NCBI RefSeq assembly: GCF_014518315.1
Contig: NZ_JACVEL010000001.1
Span: 248,001 to 312,000, forward strand
Direction of reading: 5' to 3'
Length of the DNA stretch: 64,000 nucleotides
Source of the DNA: Taishania pollutisoli
GTDB lineage: Bacteria > Bacteroidota > Bacteroidia > Flavobacteriales_D > Crocinitomicaceae
Every line of letters starts with the position of its first letter. The stretch's first letter is position 1. The notes below the pieces were generated by a model, which was given only the letters and a program-made list of their open reading frames with translations, was not told the origin of the DNA and did not search any database. The position numbers were made by a program, and so were the translations under genes. Positions 49,642 through 59,143 of this stretch are shown here, one piece after another.

Positions 49642-52600
49642 ATGAAAATAATCCACCCGATAGTTGTTCTCCTGACTATTGTTTGTTCACTGTATATCAA
49701 AAATACGTACGGCCAGGTATTTACTGAATCCATGGGAACTGTTTCAGGTACCACTACAATTAATTCCCACGAAACAGCCAATAATTTCGACAATGACGGA
49801 TTTACCATGTCCGGAACAAGTGACTTAAGAAACACCTCTCCATCGGGAACTTATACAGGAGCATCCGGAGGAGCAAATATTTTTTTGACCAATACAAACG
49901 GGATCTTTTTTCAGATTGCCGGGATTTCCACCACCGGGTGTACAAGTCTGAGTCTCACGTTCGGAGTCTTGAAATCAGCCAATACATTCTCAGGCCTAAC
50001 GCTTTCATATAGCACTAATGGAACAACGTTTACCACAATTCCATATACAACAACAGCCACTACCAATAATGCATGGACATTGGCAACGGCGACATTACCG
50101 GCAGGTTTTCTGAACCAGGCCAGCATTTCATTGAAATGGACCAACACGACAACAACTACCCAATACCGGATTGATGATGTTGTACTCAGCGGAACGTGTA
50201 CAGTCTCCTCCAATACCGTCACCACAGGGTCCGTTACAGGTACTCCTTTTACTGTGAATTGCGGAGCGGGAAGCACAGGAACTGTTGCATTCACATCCTC
50301 AGGTACATTCACTGCCGGAAACGTTTATACAGCTGAATTGTCTAATGCCTCGGGAAGTTTTGCCTCTCCGGTAACCGTAGGAACGTTAACATCAACAGCA
50401 AACAGCGGGACCATTAACATTACCATTCCAGCGGGAACAGCCACCGGTACAGGATATAAAATCAGAATTCTTTCAAGTGTCCCTGCTATAACAGGCAGTG
50501 AATCAACTGCTTTTTCTGTCACCAACACTCCTTGTTCCATTACTCCAACCGTTGCAGGAGCTCCATTTGCCGTGGATTGTTCGACAGGAGATGACGGACA
50601 AGTTACTTTTACTTCTGTCGGAACCTATGCTGCAGGAAATGTCTATACGGTGGAACTATCCAGTTCTACGGGAAGTTTTGCCGCTCCTGTATCTGTCGGA
50701 ACATTGACCTCATCGGCTAATTCAGGAACGATCAACATTACGATTCCGGGAGGAACACCTTCAGGAACGGGATATAAAATTAGAATCGTGTCCAGTAACC
50801 CAGCTGTTACCGGAGCAGAATCGACAGCATTCCAGGTCACACTAACCGGAAGTTGCGGCCCATGTTATACAGGACATGCACCTAATTTCACAACATCCGG
50901 ATATACAATCGCCGGAGATACAGACAGCGGAGGATCACCCACCAATACAATCCGACTTGCATCAGGAGGTTCAGGAGGAAGTATCTCCACAACAGCAACA
51001 GGTGTTACCGCAGGAAGTGTTACGGTCAGATTCAGAGCAAAGCAATACAATGCCAGCGAAACGAGTGTGACTGTTACATTAGGCGGACAATCACAAACCA
51101 TCACTAATCTACCGGTAAATTTTGACTGGGTAACGGTAACATTTAACGGTGTGCCGGCCAATCCGACTTTATCTTTTAGTACTACGGTCAACAAACGTGT
51201 TCATATCGGGAATGTAGAACTACTCTGTTTTACACTGGACGAAGAAATTATTGTTGTGAACGTAACCGGAGGTCCTTTTGTCGTCGATTGTGAAACGGGG
51301 GATGACGGTACCGTTGATTTCATGACGGATGGAGATTTTGATCCTGCCAATGATTTCACGGTACAATTATCCAATGCTTCGGGAAGTTTTGCTACCCCTG
51401 TGAACATTGGCTCAATTACTCTGGGTGGAACAACCCCGTCCGGCTCCATTCCGATCTCCATTCCTGCTTCACTTGCTTCAGGAACAAACTACAGAATACG
51501 AATTATCTCTTCCAGTCCTTCTGTGATCAGCGATACCTCTGCTGTATTCTCCATTACACTGAACAACGGACCATGTGTTTTAACACCTCCTCACATGACA
51601 TCCGTGTATATCAATTCGTGCAACGGAACTTGCCTGGAAGGACACAATGAGTTGGTGTTCGGAACTTCCGGAAGTTATGATTTCACCGTCAACACGACAA
51701 ACTTCGATTTTTACTACGGATCCAGCAACCCCGGAACCAATTACACAGACGTTCTTGTCAACAACAGTTCGAAAATCAACCAGCTAAACACCGCCGCAGG
51801 GTGCCCGGGATTGTTTGTCGATGCAACCGGAGCAACAATTCCTGCCAATGCCAGCTGGATGCTTGCACCAACACAGGTTTGCACGGAAGCACTGCAATGG
51901 AGCGGGCTGTGCGGATCAGGACCGATCTATGTTATTTTCCAAAACGATCCGGATTGGAACCTGAACGGTACGTTTGTTAACAGCAGCAGCGGAACGCGTT
52001 ATTTCAGAACCGTCGTCAGAACAACCTCCGGAAACACATTTACGGTTAATTACACAATCAACTCCGCATTGTATCCAAGTTACGGGGATCCTGACGGAGA
52101 CGGAGTATATGCGACCTTTGATTCTGACGGAGGACCTGCCATATCTTATGGCGATGACGACTGTCAGCTGACACCTGTCGTACTCGGAACAGAGTTGATT
52201 TCATTCAACGGAGCATACGATGGATCCATTTCTGTTCTCAGTTGGAAAACCAATTCTGAAATAAATAATAGTCACTACACGATCAGCAGATCTGTTGACG
52301 GGATCAACTGGGAAATCATCGGACGTGTCAACGGAGCAGGGACAACAACTCATGCAACCAGTTACGAACTGATTGATTACGCTCCTGAAAGCGGAATTGA
52401 TTATTACCGACTGCAATCGACCGATTACGACGGCAAAACACATTTCAAAGGGATTGTTGCCGTTGAAGTGGAACGGTGGATGACTTATTACAATCAAGTT
52501 ACCGGTACCATTGAATTAATGGAAGCAGCAGATGTGGAGATCTACTCAACGGACGGAAAATTGATTGCGCGGGGAGATAATACAGCGAGTATCCCGTTTC

Positions 52601-52668
52601 ATCACAAGGGCATATTTATTGTTCATCTGACAAATAAAGGGAAATCAGAACGGATACTGGTCCGGTAA
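49642..52668 (+). CDS. T9SS-type secreted surface protein, long paralogue with repeats
   Basis: A 1008-residue exported protein; start MKIIHPIVV at 49642, signal peptide to about NTYGQ. N-terminal jelly-roll-like region (20-185), then three copies of the 105-residue Ser/Thr/Gly domain (about 190-294, 296-403 and 534-640), the first two close (PFTVNCGAGSTGTVAF; PFAVDCSTGDDGQVTF), separated by a 130-residue beta domain (ATGVTAGSVTVRFRAKQYN). Then the PHMTSVYINSCNGTC domain and the same C-terminal module and sorting tail as its neighbour. Domain gain by internal duplication is evident. Probably a surface adhesin. Under its own leader. Confidence 0.8.
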   Translation: MKIIHPIVVLLTIVCSLYIKNTYGQVFTESMGTVSGTTTINSHETANNFDNDGFTMSGTSDLRNTSPSGTYTGASGGANIFLTNTNGIFFQIAGISTTGCTSLSLTFGVLKSANTFSGLTLSYSTNGTTFTTIPYTTTATTNNAWTLATATLPAGFLNQASISLKWTNTTTTTQYRIDDVVLSGTCTVSSNTVTTGSVTGTPFTVNCGAGSTGTVAFTSSGTFTAGNVYTAELSNASGSFASPVTVGTLTSTANSGTINITIPAGTATGTGYKIRILSSVPAITGSESTAFSVTNTPCSITPTVAGAPFAVDCSTGDDGQVTFTSVGTYAAGNVYTVELSSSTGSFAAPVSVGTLTSSANSGTINITIPGGTPSGTGYKIRIVSSNPAVTGAESTAFQVTLTGSCGPCYTGHAPNFTTSGYTIAGDTDSGGSPTNTIRLASGGSGGSISTTATGVTAGSVTVRFRAKQYNASETSVTVTLGGQSQTITNLPVNFDWVTVTFNGVPANPTLSFSTTVNKRVHIGNVELLCFTLDEEIIVVNVTGGPFVVDCETGDDGTVDFMTDGDFDPANDFTVQLSNASGSFATPVNIGSITLGGTTPSGSIPISIPASLASGTNYRIRIISSSPSVISDTSAVFSITLNNGPCVLTPPHMTSVYINSCNGTCLEGHNELVFGTSGSYDFTVNTTNFDFYYGSSNPGTNYTDVLVNNSSKINQLNTAAGCPGLFVDATGATIPANASWMLAPTQVCTEALQWSGLCGSGPIYVIFQNDPDWNLNGTFVNSSSGTRYFRTVVRTTSGNTFTVNYTINSALYPSYGDPDGDGVYATFDSDGGPAISYGDDDCQLTPVVLGTELISFNGAYDGSISVLSWKTNSEINNSHYTISRSVDGINWEIIGRVNGAGTTTHATSYELIDYAPESGIDYYRLQSTDYDGKTHFKGIVAVEVERWMTYYNQVTGTIELMEAADVEIYSTDGKLIARGDNTASIPFHHKGIFIVHLTNKGKSERILVR

Positions 52669-52672
52669 CGGA

Positions 52673-54405
52673 TCAGTATTCGATGTCCAGGCTGAATGTA
52701 TTTTTCAGGGAGTGGAGATTGGGAAATTTTCTGGCCAACATCGCAAATTTATCTTTCCCGGTAAGGTGCTTGACATCTTCCTGTTGGTTTTCGGTAATTT
52801 TAACTTCGATGAAAACATCATAATTCTTCAGTGAATTGCGCATGTATGAAGTCAGTTTCTCCATATCAGCATTGATCAGATCCACCTGAACAAGGTTATC
52901 CACTTCCATCACAAAATGTGTTTCGGAAAGTGCTTTCGGATTGCGCTTGATCATCGCATTATAGAATGTTTCCCTTCCCTGCTCTTTCATTTGATTGGCA
53001 AACTGTCTCCAGCTCATATTGACTGCATCCATGGTGAATGCTTCCCGTGGCATTTCCTGGTTGGAAAGTCCGTGGATTTCGCTATTTGTCTGCGGATTGA
53101 GTAGTTTTTTGATCGACAAGTTAGCCGAATTGACCTTATCTCCGGCTGTTGCCAGGACCTTTGGCTCCGGTTTTTGATTCAATTGCTGAGAAATAGACGG
53201 AACGGACGGTTTTGTTACCTGTTCTGTTGCCGTTTGTTTGTCCCGCAATGTCTGTCCGGGAAACGGAATAATTTTAACCGGATCAGTTAAGGATTTTTTT
53301 TTTCGAGCTCCTGTTTCAGGGAGCACAACTGCATCAGGGTGATTTCTACCAGGAGTCGCTGATTCTTGGATTGTTTGTAATCCACATCTGTTTTTGACAA
53401 GACGCCGAGCGAACGCAAAATTGTAGGGGAATCCACTTCTTTCGCCTGTTGAATATACCGGTTTTCCGCTACTTCACCTACCTCCAGGAGGTTTGAAGTC
53501 CTGACATCTTTACATACCAGCAGGTTACGGTAATGGTTGGACAACCCAATGATAAAATTGTGTGCATCAAACCCTTTTTCCATGATTTCATTGAACAATA
53601 ACAATGAATTGGGAATGTCTTCTTTTTGCGCCAGGTCAACGACACGGAAATAATAATCGTAATCCAGCACATTGAGGTTATCAATCACATTCTGATACGT
53701 GATATTGCTTCCGGCAAAGGTAACGATCTGGTCAAAAATGGAAAGCGCATCGCGCAATGCCCCGTCTGCCTTTTGTGCAATCAGGTGTAGTGCTTCAGGA
53801 TCAGCCGTAATGGATTCTTTCACCGAAATCGCTGCCAGGTGATCCGCAATATCTTTGACTTTGATCCGGTTGAAGTCAAAAATCTGACAACGGGATAAAA
53901 TCGTTGGTATAATCTTGTGTTTCTCTGTTGTCGCCAGGATAAAAATAGCATGTTTCGGCGGTTCTTCCAATGTTTTCAGAAACGCATTGAATGCACTGTT
54001 GGACAACATGTGAACCTCGTCGATGATATACACCTTGTGTGTTCCCAACTGCGGTGCCAGACGTACCTGATCAATCAGGTTCCGGATGTCATCAACCGAG
54101 TTATTGGAAGCGGCATCCAACTCATATACGTTGAGTGAAGCGCCTTCGTTGAAGGATTTACACGATTCACAGACTTCGCATGCTTCGATTTCTTCCGTTC
54201 GGTTAAAACAGTTGATTGTTTTGGCAAGAATACGCGCAGTGGTCGTTTTACCGACTCCCCGTGAACCGCAAAACAGAAATGCCTGAGCCAGTTGATTGTT
54301 TTTGATTGCATTACGCAATGTAGAAGTAACAGATTTCTGCCCCACAACCGTATCAAAGGTCTGCGGGCGGTACTTTCTTGCGGATACAATAAACTCTTCG
54401 CTCAT
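52673..54405 (-). CDS. dnaX: DNA polymerase III subunit gamma/tau, with -1 frameshift at ten A
   Basis: Clamp-loader ATPase. The first frame (54405-53287) holds the AAA+ domain: GSRGVGKTTTARILAK (Walker A), the zinc site CEVCESC preceded by C in TINC, IIDEVHMLS (Walker B), SRCQIFDF. It ends GAA AAA AAA AAT CCT TAA at a run of ten A. The second frame (to 52673, opened by a -1 shift at that run) supplies a tau-like tail with a helical domain MSWRQFANQMKEQGRETF and FAMLARKFPNLHSL. So gamma would come from the zero frame and tau from frameshifting or polymerase slippage, as known for E. coli and Thermus dnaX. A sequencing indel is the alternative. Confidence 0.88.
53294..53303 (-). promoter_or_regulatory. 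A10 slippery run in dnaX
   Basis: Ten consecutive A on the minus strand, five codons before the zero-frame stop. The -1 frame beyond it is open for over 200 codons and encodes a DnaX-like tail. Confidence 0.65.
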
Positions 54406-54580
54406 TACCTGCAAAGATACAATGAAAAACGGTAAGCTGAAAGGCTGTTGAAAACTTTATTGATCAGGAAAAGAAACACCTCCTTCCCCCTCTGCTCTGC
54501 ATCTTATGACGTTTCTCCTCAAAACATCCATCCTGATTTACACAAAAGCAAAGCACTTTAACACACAAATCCCCATTCAT

Positions 54581-55357
54581 ATGCCCATCTTACAAACAGC
54601 AGAAAGAATATCATCGACGGAACCGTCAGATAACTACATTTTTCAACGATCGGTTTTGGCTTATGCAGAAGCAGCTAAAATTGTGTCTGGAAATGTCCTT
54701 GAAATCGGAACCGGAAATGGTTACGGGATTGAAATGATCGCCCGAAAAGTGTCTCAGTTGTACACAATCGATAAGTTCAAAAACGATAACATAACCGGCC
54801 TTTTGCAACAATACAAGAATGTCATTTTTAAAAAAACAACCATCCCGCCATTGACAGAGATTGCAAGTAACAGTTTTGATTTCGTCATCACATTCCAGGT
54901 CATTGAACACATCAAAAACGACACGTTTTTTTTACAGGAAATATACCGGGTTCTAAAGCCGGGCGGTCAACTTATCATCACCACACCGAATAAGAAAATG
55001 TCACTCACCCGCAACCCGTGGCATATACGAGAATACACAGCCTGTGAATTAAAAAAATTGTGCCTGCATCGATTCGATATTGTTAAAACACTTGGTATCT
55101 ACGGTAATAATGCTGTTATGAATCACTATTATATCAATAAAGAAGCAGTAAAAAAAATTATACGTTTCGATGTTTTAAATCTGCAATACAGATTACCCCG
55201 CTGGTTTCTGAAACTTCCATACGATGTATTAAACAGGTGGAATAGAAAGCAGATGGTATGTCGCAACAGCAATGTTTTAACAATCAAAATGGACGATTAT
55301 TTTTTAGCCGATGTTAATGATGAATGCCTGGATTTATTTTACATAATAAAAAAATAA
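54581..55357 (+). CDS. Class I SAM-dependent methyltransferase
   Basis: A 258-residue methyltransferase: motif I VLEIGTGNGYGIEMIA, acidic ribose-binding D in TIDK, FDFVITFQVIEHIKND and RVLKPGGQLIITTPN. Methyltransf_11-type; substrate unknown, possibly a glycan or lipid. The start MPILQTAERISS at 54581 is preferred; the frame is open for 25 more codons upstream of uncertain use. Stands alone after the dnaX promoter region. Confidence 0.85.
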   Translation: MPILQTAERISSTEPSDNYIFQRSVLAYAEAAKIVSGNVLEIGTGNGYGIEMIARKVSQLYTIDKFKNDNITGLLQQYKNVIFKKTTIPPLTEIASNSFDFVITFQVIEHIKNDTFFLQEIYRVLKPGGQLIITTPNKKMSLTRNPWHIREYTACELKKLCLHRFDIVKTLGIYGNNAVMNHYYINKEAVKKIIRFDVLNLQYRLPRWFLKLPYDVLNRWNRKQMVCRNSNVLTIKMDDYFLADVNDECLDLFYIIKK

Positions 55358-55413
55358 TCCCCCCCGGATTCGGTTGACATTTCGTTTCTCATAAAAACAT
55401 TAAACGTTACATC

Positions 55414-56406
55414 ATGAGTAGTCTAAAAAAGTTCATTCTGTCAACAATTATTCCGGCCTCCCTTTTTCTTATCACTGCCTGTAAAAAAGAACAACTCGGT
55501 TCATCTACAGAAAATTCACCCACAGCAAAGACATATCAGAATCTCTCAGATTTTTTTGCAACCAACAAATTAGAGAGAATGCAGTTTGTAACAATTAACA
55601 ATTCTGATTTCGAAGCTGATACAATTATCACAAACTTAGGCACACATTTTTTTGTACTGAAAGACGTATTCGAAACAATGGATGGCACTCCTGTTACGGG
55701 AAACATTGACATTGGATTTATCGAATTATACGATAAGAAAGACCTGTTACTATTAGGTCATTCCAATATGGGATACCTGCAAAATGGACTTACTCCGCTC
55801 ATTTCAGGAGGTCAGTTCTATATAAGCGCAAAACAAAACGGGCAGGAATTACGACTAAAAGAAAATCATTATTGTTACATCTACCACATTCCGGCAGGAA
55901 GTAATACAACTCCGGCATTTCTTTTTCACCGGCTAATCAACGAGCAAAATCAGGTATTCTGGAGCAAGGCTGAGTCCATTGAAGTTGAAAACGGGCCTGA
56001 TTATATGTCTGTCAACGAATACGACGGGGCATATTATACATCCAACAATACATTGGGATGGGCAGGTATCGCACACTTTGCATCCATGACCGGAGCACAA
56101 TCTCCTCTCAGCCTGCAATTGCCTTCCGGACATACATCTGAAAATACTGCTGTTTATGTTTCAATCGATGGAGTTACATCTTTGGGAGAACTCCATGCCA
56201 CTCAATCGGGGATCTTCGCATCTGTCCCCGGGTACACACTTCCCATCGGCACAAGTGTACATTTTGTCATTATTTCACATACAACCGGCACATTGAAAGC
56301 GGCAATAGTGCCCGCAATGATTACCAGCAATCATATTCAGTTTGTTCAGGAGCCGGAAGAAATGTCTTCTACAGAATTATCTGTTTTATTGAACTCATTA
56401 CCGTGA
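55414..56406 (+). CDS. Lipoprotein of unknown function
   Basis: A 330-residue protein with a lipoprotein signal peptide (FILSTIIPASLFLITAC, Cys23). The mature part is beta-rich: TYQNLSDFFATNKLERMQF, a repeat-like segment GTPVTGNIDIGFIELYDKKDLLL, and SGGQFYISAKQNGQELRL, which recalls outer-surface beta-sandwich modules in which an inorganic-like header is followed by a carboxypeptidase-regulatory-like fold. Not assignable. It lies just upstream of the sigma/anti-sigma-like pair. Confidence 0.55.
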   Translation: MSSLKKFILSTIIPASLFLITACKKEQLGSSTENSPTAKTYQNLSDFFATNKLERMQFVTINNSDFEADTIITNLGTHFFVLKDVFETMDGTPVTGNIDIGFIELYDKKDLLLLGHSNMGYLQNGLTPLISGGQFYISAKQNGQELRLKENHYCYIYHIPAGSNTTPAFLFHRLINEQNQVFWSKAESIEVENGPDYMSVNEYDGAYYTSNNTLGWAGIAHFASMTGAQSPLSLQLPSGHTSENTAVYVSIDGVTSLGELHATQSGIFASVPGYTLPIGTSVHFVIISHTTGTLKAAIVPAMITSNHIQFVQEPEEMSSTELSVLLNSLP

Positions 56407-56563
56407 TCACAGATAAATACCCCCGGGATTCATCATGAGTTTCGTTGCTGTTCAAAAACAGATTCCTGTCGTTTTTTCAGACAACGTGCCTTGAATGTTC
56501 AGGTTCTTTGCCTTTTGTTTGTTTTATTTGTTGTTTTTTCACCAAAAATTCAGATTTACCATC

Positions 56564-57115
56564 TTGTTTCAACTCAATTCGGATACTGTATATGCTATCA
56601 AAAAAGGTGATCGAAAGATCATTCTGAAGCTTTACCACTATACTTTTCAAGTATTGATGGGCAATGCTGTACGTTATACGACTGATCCGGAAACCCAGAT
56701 GCAAATCGTCAATAACGCGTTCATGAAAATTGTAACAAATATTGAACGATTCCAGCCGGGAACAGCATATTTTTCCTGGGCGAAGCAGATCGTTAAGCGA
56801 GAGATCATCGATGATTTCAGAAAAAACAAACGGTATAAAGAATTATTTCAGTACAATGATGATTACAAAAGTGAGTCACTAATCACAGAACCGGAAACAG
56901 ATACCACATTCGAAGCAGAAGAACTTCAACTCATATTAAACACCTTACCGCCGGCAACGAAAATGGTGTTTAATCTTTATGCAATTGACGGATATACTAC
57001 TGCTGAAATCATGGAAGACCTGAATATCTCCTATGAAACGGTAAAATGGCACATGAAGGAAGCTCGCAAAAGACTGAGAACGCAATTGAATACAAACCAA
57101 CTGAAACGATCGTGA
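56564..57115 (+). CDS. ECF RNA polymerase sigma factor
   Basis: About 183 residues: region 2 (NAFMKIVTNIERFQ, YFSWAKQIVKREIIDDFRKNKRY) and region 4 (LNTLPPATKMVFNLYAIDGYTTAEIMEDLNISYETVKWHMKEARKRLR). Start uncertain: an ATG at 56495 would add a very hydrophobic, Phe-rich extension (FRFFAFCLFYLLFF) not expected in a sigma factor, so TTG at 56564 is proposed. The stop overlaps the GTG start of the next gene (GTGA). Confidence 0.8.
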   Translation: MFQLNSDTVYAIKKGDRKIILKLYHYTFQVLMGNAVRYTTDPETQMQIVNNAFMKIVTNIERFQPGTAYFSWAKQIVKREIIDDFRKNKRYKELFQYNDDYKSESLITEPETDTTFEAEELQLILNTLPPATKMVFNLYAIDGYTTAEIMEDLNISYETVKWHMKEARKRLRTQLNTNQLKRS

Positions 57116-58608
57116 AAAAAGAAAAGAAATACATCGATGAGTTATTCAATGAAGCATTGAACAACCGTTCTTTTGACATTCCTGAGGCGTTTATGGACGA
57201 TCTGAATAACCGATTGGATGCAATCGAAAAGAAAAAGAGAAGAGGGTTCTTGTGGTGGTTTATTCTATTCGCCGGTTTCACAGTAATACCCTTTTCCCTG
57301 GCATTACTAACACAACGAACGGGAAAGCCTCAACCGGTAATCACTGATTTCAACAATGGCAGCACAACAACGAAACAAGAACACGAAACTCTGTCAATTA
57401 CCCGGCAACGCAGAACAGAACATACCGTCCCGCGAGCAGGAAACCAAACAAATACATTAACAGGTATGAACGCCGGAATAAAGTCAAACAGTCTTCAATC
57501 TGATGAACACAATAACAAAACCAACAACAAAAAAGCAGACACAACAATTAAAGCTGCATACGGAACGATAACATCTTTTTCTGGCCATCGTACAAAAGAC
57601 ATTCCGGAGACAATAATTACAGAGAAAAAAATACAGAATAACGACTCTGTAACAATCTATGCCGGCAATCCGGTTACCACCGACCACTCAACAAGTGAAC
57701 AATTGGATCCCGACATTCACGTTGAATCAGGTGATCATATATTGAAGAACATCCCGGACGAAGGTGTTCCTGATTCTGTTTCAGCACACATCGTAAATGA
57801 CAGCACCGGATCAACAATTGCACACAATACATTGAACCAGTTACTTCCAACCGGCAAGAATGAAAAAACGACGGGTAACTGGAAGAAAGAAATGCAGCTG
57901 TACGGAGGAATCGGTACGACCTTCTACAATGACCGATCCGACACATCCAATTATCTGAAGCAATTCAAAGAGATTCAACGGAGGATTATTATTCCTGACA
58001 TCGGCATCAACGGGCATTTTTCTTATAAAAACATGACATTCGGAGCAGGATTAAATTACAATCAAACCGGTGAAAAATATACTTCAACGATTAACCATAA
58101 ATTCTTCCGGGATTCAACAATTCATTTTACCAGCTATGATACGATCTATTATTATGATTCAATCAATGGTACATGGGAAATCCAAGAAATAGTAGAAGTT
58201 CCGGAACAATACACCTTCCAGTTCCAAGACTCCACATTGATAGCTGTTCACGTGAAAAACAGCTACTCGTGGGTTTCCGTACCGCTTTATTTCGGATATC
58301 GTTTTCAGGCAGGTTCTTTTGAATTCATTCCGCGCCTCGGTGTACAATTTAATTTTGGCGTCGCGAGACGAGTTGGTAATTATCCTGACTTTCTATCTCA
58401 GTCGATCACCCAATTCAAGGCAAAAGCATTCAGTCTTTCTTATGTAATCCAGTTAGAAATCAGGCGAAATTTTCAAAATCACTGGCATGTGTTTGTCAAC
58501 CCGTATTTTAAATCTGCATTCACACCAACCATTTCCCTGTCAATGCTAAACAGGAAATATTCATCGCTGGGGATTCAGCTGGGAATTGGTTACACATTCC
58601 GGAAATAA
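57112..58608 (+). CDS. Sigma-linked membrane-anchored protein with C-terminal barrel-like domain
   Basis: A 498-residue protein, GTG start overlapping the sigma stop. Residues 1-40 are cytoplasmic and helical (KYIDELFNEALNNRSFDIPEAFMDDL), then one membrane helix (GFLWWFILFAGFTVIPFSLALL, about 47-68), a 200-residue low-complexity Thr/Asn/Asp linker, and a C-terminal 230-residue domain with alternating strands (YGGIGTTFYND, FSYKNMTFGAGLNYNQ, VSVPLYFGYRFQAG, LGIQLGIGYTFRK) that looks like an outer-membrane barrel (PorT type). The position makes it the probable anti-sigma factor. A cytoplasmic membrane anchor joined to a barrel-like domain is an odd architecture. Confidence 0.7.
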   Translation: MKKEKKYIDELFNEALNNRSFDIPEAFMDDLNNRLDAIEKKKRRGFLWWFILFAGFTVIPFSLALLTQRTGKPQPVITDFNNGSTTTKQEHETLSITRQRRTEHTVPRAGNQTNTLTGMNAGIKSNSLQSDEHNNKTNNKKADTTIKAAYGTITSFSGHRTKDIPETIITEKKIQNNDSVTIYAGNPVTTDHSTSEQLDPDIHVESGDHILKNIPDEGVPDSVSAHIVNDSTGSTIAHNTLNQLLPTGKNEKTTGNWKKEMQLYGGIGTTFYNDRSDTSNYLKQFKEIQRRIIIPDIGINGHFSYKNMTFGAGLNYNQTGEKYTSTINHKFFRDSTIHFTSYDTIYYYDSINGTWEIQEIVEVPEQYTFQFQDSTLIAVHVKNSYSWVSVPLYFGYRFQAGSFEFIPRLGVQFNFGVARRVGNYPDFLSQSITQFKAKAFSLSYVIQLEIRRNFQNHWHVFVNPYFKSAFTPTISLSMLNRKYSSLGIQLGIGYTFRK

Positions 58609-58610
58609 AA

Positions 58611-58640
58611 AATCGAGACAGCCGGTGGGGTGTCTCGATT
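58611..58640. terminator. Bidirectional terminator
   Basis: AATCGAGACA (58611-58620) pairs with TGTCTCGATT (58631-58640), loop GCCGGTGGGG, between two convergent genes, with A and T runs on the sides. Confidence 0.85.
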
Positions 58641-58663
58641 CATTATTAGTTTAAAAAACCTGT

Positions 58664-59056
58664 TTAGAACGGTAAATCGTCGTCGTCTTGTTCCGTTGCT
58701 GCCGATTCAATCGGAGAAGGTGTCGGTGCAAGGTTCATTGCAGAAGGTCCTCCCTGTGGCATTCCTCCTCCGGTTTGTCCCATTTTCTCCACTCTCCACG
58801 CATCCAATGTATTAAAATACCTTACTTCTCCCTGCGGGCTTACCCATTCTCTTCCACGCAGGTTGAACGAAACCTCTACTGTATCGTTGACATTTACACC
58901 ATCAATAATGGAACATTTGTCTTGCGTTAATTGAAAAAGAATATCCTGCGGATACATCGAAGATGAATCTGTGATTACAAATTCTCTCTTTGAAAATTTT
59001 TCCGAAACCTGAACGGTGTCATTTACGACCTTTACTGTCCCTGTTAATTTGTACAT
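58664..59056 (-). CDS. DUF3127 protein with an SSB-like acidic C-terminal tip
   Basis: A 130-residue protein. The first 90 residues are a small beta-barrel-like (OB-type) DUF3127 domain (YKLTGTVKVVNDTVQVS, VNDTVEVSFNLRGREW), followed by a Gly/Pro/Ser linker and the ending DDDDLPF. That tail closely matches the C-terminal peptide by which single-strand DNA-binding proteins recruit partners (DDDIPF in E. coli). DUF3127 is widespread in Bacteroidota with unknown function; an accessory ssDNA-binding role is suggested by the tail (inference). Confidence 0.82.
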   Translation of the reverse strand: MYKLTGTVKVVNDTVQVSEKFSKREFVITDSSSMYPQDILFQLTQDKCSIIDGVNVNDTVEVSFNLRGREWVSPQGEVRYFNTLDAWRVEKMGQTGGGMPQGGPSAMNLAPTPSPIESAATEQDDDDLPF

Positions 59057-59143
59057 AGTTTTTTATTTTATTTGTCTTTGTTATTCCATGTAAACTGGTA
59101 GCTTACATGTATGATTTTATTCTTTTTTACGATGAAGAACGGA

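Noticed and set aside
49642-52668. Repeated DNA in the large surface protein as a mobile or CRISPR repeat
   Set aside because: The repeats are in-frame protein domains of about 105 codons with diverged sequence.
53287-53326. Two separate genes for the dnaX region
   Set aside because: The downstream frame has no independent start context or function, encodes a DnaX-like tail and overlaps exactly at a ten-A run, so one gene with a frameshift is the simpler reading.
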